Assembly (NCBI GenBank): GCA_013389125.1
Contig: JACADX010000392.1
Coordinates: 1 to 9,952, forward strand
Length of the DNA stretch: 9,952 nt
Source of the DNA: Parvularculaceae bacterium
GTDB taxonomy: Bacteria > Pseudomonadota > Alphaproteobacteria > Caulobacterales > Parvularculaceae
Direction: 5' to 3'
Numbering within the stretch: the stretch's first letter is position 1; each line of letters starts with the position of its first letter. The notes under the pieces are model-generated. The model was not told where the DNA came from. It made no database searches and worked only from the letters and a program-made list of their open reading frames with translations. Positions 7,047 to 9,952 of this stretch are shown piece by piece. The position numbers and the translations under genes were made by a program.

Positions 7047-7814
7047 ATGAAGCTGATTGACCGTCTGCGGGCGCTTTATCGCGGCGACGACGAAGAGACC
7101 CGCCGCTTTCACCTTGCCCTCGCGGCGTTCGATCTCGCGACGATCATTTTCTTGATCGCTTCTTCGTTCTATCAGGGCTCGCCGGCCGTCGAAGCGATGG
7201 ACGCCGTCATCGGCGTCGCCATCTTGATCGAGCTCGCCGCCCGCATCGCGGCGAGCCGGTCGCCGCGTCGGGAATTCTTCAGCCCGTTCACGATTGCGGA
7301 CGTCATTGTCGTCGCGTCGCTTCTCGCGCCCATTCTCGGAGAGGGCTTCGCCTTCCTTCGGATTCTGCGCTTGCTGAGACTTTTGAACGCCTACAAGCTC
7401 TTCAGGAAGACGCGTCCCGCCGGCGGCTATTTCGCGCGCAACGACAGGACGATCGTCGCGGCGACGCATCTAGCGATTTTCCTCTTCGTCTCGACGGCGG
7501 TCGTCTACGAAAGCCAGCGGCGCATCAACGATCAAATCGCCAACTATGTCGACGCCTTCTATTACACAGTGACGACTCTGACGACGACGGGCTACGGAGA
7601 CATCACGCTCAAGGGGCATGCCGGCCGGCTTCTGGCGGCGGCGCTGATGATCATCGGCGTATCCTTATTCCTGAGACTCATTCACGCCGCGCTCCGGCCG
7701 AACAAGGTCGAATTCAAATGTCCCGATTGCGGCCTCAAGGATCATGACATCGACGCCGTCCACTGCAAGACGTGCGGCCGGATTCTCAACATTGAAGATG
7801 AAGGCGCGGTCTGA
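7047..7814 (+). CDS. Kv-type potassium channel with C-terminal zinc ribbon
   Basis: A 255-residue integral membrane protein with the six-helix plan of voltage-gated-like potassium channels. Approximate spans: S1 22-42, S2 48-68, S3 81-99, S4 102-121, S5 133-155, pore helix 167-179, S6 192-215. S4 holds spaced basic residues (Arg105, Arg108, Arg111, then Lys117 and Arg120). The selectivity filter TTGYGD (180-185) is the standard potassium signature. After S6 the cytosolic tail is short and contains CPDCG and CKTCG (Cys225, 228, 240, 243), a C-x2-C-x11-C-x2-C zinc-ribbon-like knuckle in place of the RCK or cyclic-nucleotide domain seen in many bacterial channels. Potassium selectivity is well supported; voltage sensing and metal binding are inferred. 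It starts 11 bases after purB, with only a weak GGAT as ribosome binding site. Confidence 0.92.
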   Translation: MKLIDRLRALYRGDDEETRRFHLALAAFDLATIIFLIASSFYQGSPAVEAMDAVIGVAILIELAARIAASRSPRREFFSPFTIADVIVVASLLAPILGEGFAFLRILRLLRLLNAYKLFRKTRPAGGYFARNDRTIVAATHLAIFLFVSTAVVYESQRRINDQIANYVDAFYYTVTTLTTTGYGDITLKGHAGRLLAAALMIIGVSLFLRLIHAALRPNKVEFKCPDCGLKDHDIDAVHCKTCGRILNIEDEGAV

Positions 7815-7815
7815 A

Positions 7816-7850
7816 GGCGCGCACGCATCGTCGCGCGCCGGCCGCCTTTT
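7816..7850 (+). terminator. Possible terminator after the channel gene
   Basis: GGCGCGC (7816-7822) can pair with GCGCGCC (7833-7839) around a ten-base loop; alternatively AAGGCG (7814-7819) can pair with CGCCTT (7843-7848). A TTTT run ends at 7850. The stem is GC-rich and directly follows the stop codon, but the U-run is short and separated from the first stem. Confidence 0.35.
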
Positions 7851-7997
7851 GTCGGAATCGGCTTGCGCCTCGCGCGGCGCGGGGGAGATCGCTCGACGCC
7901 GCCCGACGCGAAGACGCGCGTCGCCCGGAGCTTCGACATCATCGGCGGCGGCTAGAAGCCGCGTCGGCGATCTGCATGGAAACTTCAGCCTGCGGAG
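7851..7997. other. Convergent intergenic space, no gene seen
   Basis: Between the convergent channel and PEPxxWA-CTERM genes I see no coding region with family features. A short perfect hairpin, GCGGCT-AGA-AGCCGC (7948-7962), lacks a following T-run on either strand. Confidence 0.5.
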
Positions 7998-8035
7998 AAA
8001 AAATGAACCGCCCGGCGGGGTCGGCCGGGCGGTTC
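7998..8035 (-). terminator. Strong intrinsic terminator of the PEPxxWA-CTERM genes
   Basis: A perfect 12-bp inverted repeat, GAACCGCCCGGC (8005-8016) and GCCGGGCGGTTC (8024-8035), encloses a seven-base loop. On the minus strand it is followed by A and then six T residues (8003-7998), the classic Rho-independent layout. There is no T-run on the plus side, so it works for minus-strand transcription. It lies about 45 bases beyond the stop codon at 8081. Confidence 0.88.
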
Positions 8036-8080
8036 TACTGCCGTTCGGAGGGGATTGAACGGCGGGGGACTAACGAGCGA

Positions 8081-8692
8081 TCACGCGAGCGCCGAGCGGC
8101 GGCGGTCCCGGCCAGGGCCGAGGATGCGGCGTCGCGCCGTCTTGAGCCTCCAGCCGACGCCGGCGAAACCGAGCATCATCAGCGCCCATGCGGCGGGTTC
8201 GGGCGCGTTCGAGACGCCGCTGACGCCGTCGATCAGCGCGCCTGGCGTTCCGAAGGACGCTAGGTTCTGGATGCGCACAAGCGAGCAGCCGGTTGCGGAG
8301 ACCGTCGCGCAAAGCGCGGTGAAGTCCGCTGAAAAGACGCCGCCCGCCCCCATGTCGACGAAGGGGATCGACCCGGCGGAGTATGTCGCGACGCCGCCGA
8401 TGATTTCGCCGACCGAAACCGACAGGAAGTTGAACGCCGGCGAAGACGGCAGAGCCAAAAGCGTCGCCGCGATATTCTGCCCGGTCAGCGGATAGGCGTA
8501 CTGAAGCACGAGGTCGCCGCCGGAAAGGATCGTCGCGGCGCTTCCGTTGGGACTGAACAGCGCGCCGGCGGCGTTGAGGACATTCGTCTGGCTGTAGACC
8601 GACGATGCGTAAATCGTCGTCGCCGCGCGCGCCGGAAACGCAGCGAGCATCGCCGCGAGCGCGACGACAACAATGCGAGTAGCCATGGTCAT
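8081..8692 (-). CDS. Secreted PEPxxWA-CTERM protein, copy 1
   Basis: A 203-residue secreted protein of unknown function. MTMATRIVVVALAAMLAAF forms a signal peptide, probably cut after ARA, before ATTIYASS. The middle is rich in Ala, Gly, Ser and Thr with strand-like character. Two cysteines (about 128 and 136) lie in ALCATVSATGCSL and could form a disulfide. The C-terminal sorting signal is PEPAAWALMMLGF followed by a hydrophobic helix and KTARRR; this is the PEPxxWA form of PEP-CTERM common in alphaproteobacteria, thought to be processed by an exosortase-type enzyme during export or envelope attachment. A further ~12 mostly basic residues follow, longer than usual. An in-frame GTG at 8722 is possible, but AAGGAG sits seven bases before ATG 8692, which is preferred. 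It is paralogous to the upstream gene ending at 8812. Confidence 0.85.
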   Translation of the reverse strand: MTMATRIVVVALAAMLAAFPARAATTIYASSVYSQTNVLNAAGALFSPNGSAATILSGGDLVLQYAYPLTGQNIAATLLALPSSPAFNFLSVSVGEIIGGVATYSAGSIPFVDMGAGGVFSADFTALCATVSATGCSLVRIQNLASFGTPGALIDGVSGVSNAPEPAAWALMMLGFAGVGWRLKTARRRILGPGRDRRRSALA

Positions 8693-8699
8693 GGCCGTT

Positions 8700-8705
8700 C
8701 TCCTT
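8700..8705 (-). promoter_or_regulatory. Ribosome binding site setting the copy-1 start
   Basis: Minus-strand AAGGAG, seven bases before ATG 8692. It argues against the upstream in-frame GTG at 8722. Confidence 0.7.
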
Positions 8706-8711
8706 GGACGT

Positions 8712-8733
8712 GACGTCGCCACGACGTCGCCAC
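8712..8733. repeat. Tandem 11-bp direct repeat
   Basis: GACGTCGCCAC occurs twice with no gap (8712-8722 and 8723-8733), just upstream of the ribosome binding site of the copy-1 PEPxxWA-CTERM gene. Each unit contains the palindrome GACGTC. It may be a regulator site in the leader or a slippage product. Confidence 0.6.
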
Positions 8734-8773
8734 GCCCCCCTCATTCAGCAGCGAGGAGAATAATTAGGAGGCT

Positions 8774-8799
8774 TTAAGGAGAGATTTCCCGATCCTTAA
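8774..8799. repeat. Short inverted repeat between the paralogs
   Basis: TTAAGGA (8774-8780) and TCCTTAA (8793-8799) are perfect inverted copies with a 12-base spacer, in an AT-rich patch between the two PEPxxWA-CTERM genes. No strong T-run follows on the minus strand, so an operator or a weak hairpin is as likely as a terminator. Confidence 0.4.
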
Positions 8800-8811
8800 C
8801 AATTCTATTGA

Positions 8812-9390
8812 TCAGGTCTTAATTTGAACGAACGCCGGCTGAAGCGCGCGCCGGCGTCGAAGCCGCCAGGCGACGGCGCCGAAGCCGACGATCATCAGCG
8901 CCCATGCGGAAGGCTCAGGCGCCGCCGCGACGCCTGAAACGCCGTCAAGACTGAAGCCGGAACCAAGCGGCCCGGCGACGCGGATTCGCAACAGCGAACA
9001 GCCGGTCGCCGACACCGTCGCGCAAAGCGCCGAGAGGTCGAGCGTGTGCAGCGCGCCGAGCCCGCCCGGCAGCGCAAGATTCGCCGAAAATGTCGCGATG
9101 CCGCCGATGACTTCGCCGATTGCGATCTGCACGTTGCTGCCGGCCGTCAGCCGCTGGCCTGACAGAATTGTCGTGCTGCCGGTGATCGCCTCCGACATCT
9201 GCAAGGTCAGCGTGCTTGCGCCGAAAAGGCGGAAGATGGTCGCCGAACTCCCGTTCGCCGCGCCGATCGCGTTGCCGGGCGCGAACACCGTACCGCCCGT
9301 CCCGAAGACCGACGCGGCGTAAACGGTCGTCGCCGCCGCCGCCGGCTGCGCCGCCGCGAGAAAAAGGAAGATCGCCGCAAACAGGCGCAT
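8812..9390 (-). CDS. Secreted PEPxxWA-CTERM protein, copy 2
   Basis: A 192-residue secreted protein of unknown function, related to its downstream neighbour. The signal peptide MRLFAAIFLFLAAAQPAAA precedes ATTVYAAS. The body is rich in small residues and includes NGSSATIF and IAIGEVIGGIATFSA, both closely matched in copy 1. The cysteine pair (about 123 and 131) lies in ALCATVSATGCSL, which is identical in copy 1. The tail is LDGVSGV, APEPSAWALMIVGF, a hydrophobic helix, RLRRRR, then a further ~11 residues. No exosortase gene is in the window. An in-frame GTG at 9405 exists, but AAGGG is seven bases before ATG 9390 and the signal peptide fits that start better. Copy 1 lies 119 bases downstream, and a terminator ends the pair. 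Confidence 0.85.
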   Translation of the reverse strand: MRLFAAIFLFLAAAQPAAAATTVYAASVFGTGGTVFAPGNAIGAANGSSATIFRLFGASTLTLQMSEAITGSTTILSGQRLTAGSNVQIAIGEVIGGIATFSANLALPGGLGALHTLDLSALCATVSATGCSLLRIRVAGPLGSGFSLDGVSGVAAAPEPSAWALMIVGFGAVAWRLRRRRALQPAFVQIKT

Positions 9391-9448
9391 CAACGGGCCC
9401 TTCACGCCTCTTGATCGATAGCGATAGCGCGCCCGCCCTTAAAACTTT

Positions 9449-9481
9449 CGCAAATTGCATGGTAAATGCGCCGCAAATTGC
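9449..9481. repeat. Two copies of CGCAAATTGC
   Basis: Exact 10-bp direct repeats at 9449-9458 and 9472-9481, 23 bases centre to centre, about two helical turns. Each contains the near-palindrome GCAA-A-TTGC, a form typical of a dimeric regulator site. The function is inferred only from position and symmetry. Confidence 0.55.
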
Positions 9482-9591
9482 GCCGTATCGCGCGCCATCA
9501 CGATGCGGAGAGTTGCGGCGTCCTCGCCCGGCTCTCACGGCGATTTGCTGGGCGGCGGCGCCGGCGCGCCCGTATGTTGCTCGCAAAATGA

Positions 9592-9596
9592 AAGGA
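9592..9596 (+). promoter_or_regulatory. Ribosome binding site setting the msrA start
   Basis: AAGGA ends nine bases before ATG 9606. The in-frame ATG at 9588 has no such site upstream. Confidence 0.6.
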
Positions 9597-9605
9597 AAGC
9601 TCCTC

Positions 9606-9952
9606 ATGGTGCGGATCTTGTTGGCGGCGCTCGCCGCGGCGTTCGCGACCGGCCTTCTGTGGCTCGCATCCGGAAGCGCCTCGCGAGCCGCCGAACCGGT
9701 TCCGAAGACGGCGCCGGACGGCCTCGCGACGGCGGTCTTCGCGGGCGGCTGCTTCTGGTGCGCCGAGGCGGATTTCGACAAGCTCGACGGCGTCAGGGAT
9801 GTCGTTTCGGGCTATTCGGGCGGCCTTATGAAAAACCCGACCTATGAAGACCATGAGGGCCATCTCGAGGCCGTGCAGGTGACCTACGATCCAAGGGTCG
9901 TCGCCTATCGAACGCTCGTCGATTATCATCTGCGTCACATCGACCCCTTCGA
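9606..9952 (+). CDS. msrA: Exported peptide methionine sulfoxide reductase MsrA, 3' end missing
   Basis: The N-terminal ~115 residues of MsrA, which reduces the S-form of methionine sulfoxide in proteins. MVRILLAALAAAFATGLLWL forms a signal peptide or anchor, with likely cleavage near SRAAE (about 26-30), so it should act in the periplasm. The catalytic motif GGCFWC follows, with Cys49 as the nucleophile, then AEADFDKLDGV, VSGYSGG, NPTYEDHEGHLEAVQVTYDP and HLRHIDPF, all typical of the family. The frame is open to the window end, so the resolving cysteines cannot be seen. ATG 9606 is preferred to ATG 9588 because of AAGGA at 9592-9596; either gives an export signal. It is divergent from the PEPxxWA-CTERM genes. 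Confidence 0.93.
   Translation, partial: MVRILLAALAAAFATGLLWLASGSASRAAEPVPKTAPDGLATAVFAGGCFWCAEADFDKLDGVRDVVSGYSGGLMKNPTYEDHEGHLEAVQVTYDPRVVAYRTLVDYHLRHIDPF

Larger units (their letters stand above)
9391..9605. other. Divergent intergenic region with repeated CGCAAATTGC
   Basis: This 215-bp space separates the minus-strand PEPxxWA-CTERM pair from plus-strand msrA and must contain promoters in both directions. It holds two copies of CGCAAATTGC 23 bases apart and a local drop in GC at 9438-9480. I found no promoter pair good enough to call. Reading frames through it lack family features. Confidence 0.55.

Noticed and set aside
8041..8062. Inverted repeat CCGTTC / GAACGG just before the terminator
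   Set aside because: Short six-pair stem with no T-run; likely incidental beside the strong 12-pair terminator.
8759..8785. Several Shine-Dalgarno-like AGGAG strings on the plus strand between the paralogs
   Set aside because: No plus-strand start codon with a sensible coding frame follows them.
8945..9781. Minus-strand open frame of 278 codons spanning copy 2, the divergent region and msrA
   Set aside because: It crosses two well-supported genes in other frames and the divergent promoter region.
1..9952. Search for CRISPR arrays, insertion sequences, integrases, phage or defence genes
   Set aside because: None is visible; tRNA genes have no adjacent integrase or att-like duplication within the window.

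Overview
This is an ordinary chromosomal stretch from a high-GC alphaproteobacterium, most likely of the order Hyphomicrobiales (Rhizobiales). The signs are strong GC bias at third codon positions, a two-domain cold shock protein next to a DUF192 gene, a YbjN-like exported protein, and two proteins with the PEPxxWA form of the PEP-CTERM tail. A methanotroph or phototroph of the Methylocystaceae/Beijerinckiaceae type would fit, but that is an inference from gene content and not proven by the window.

Left part, positions 1-3972, is all on the minus strand. It runs from a RecJ exonuclease gene at the right, through a complete tRNA-Glu (UUC) with encoded CCA, a secreted YbjN-domain protein, a double cold shock domain protein followed 10 nt later by an exported DUF192 protein, to the 5' part of a tRNA-Pro (UGG) cut by the window edge.

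Middle part, 4121-7814, is on the plus strand. A membrane-anchored OmpA-type peptidoglycan-binding protein with BON-like repeats is followed at once by a small membrane-anchored helix-hairpin-helix protein. Adenylosuccinate lyase (purB) comes next, then a six-helix potassium channel with a C-terminal zinc ribbon.

Right part: two tandem minus-strand genes encode related small secreted PEPxxWA-CTERM proteins (8081-8692 and 8812-9390), closed by a strong intrinsic terminator at 7998-8035. Divergent from them, a signal-peptide-bearing methionine sulfoxide reductase A starts at 9606 and runs off the window. The 215-bp space between them carries a repeated CGCAAATTGC element.

No mobile element, CRISPR array, phage gene, toxin-antitoxin pair or defence island is visible. 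I do not see a clearly new biological system. The least explained items are the BON/OmpA plus helix-hairpin-helix pair, the zinc-ribbon potassium channel, the paralogous PEPxxWA-CTERM pair, and the repeated motif in the msrA divergent region. Start codons were re-chosen from ribosome binding sites for several genes and the reasons are given in each entry.
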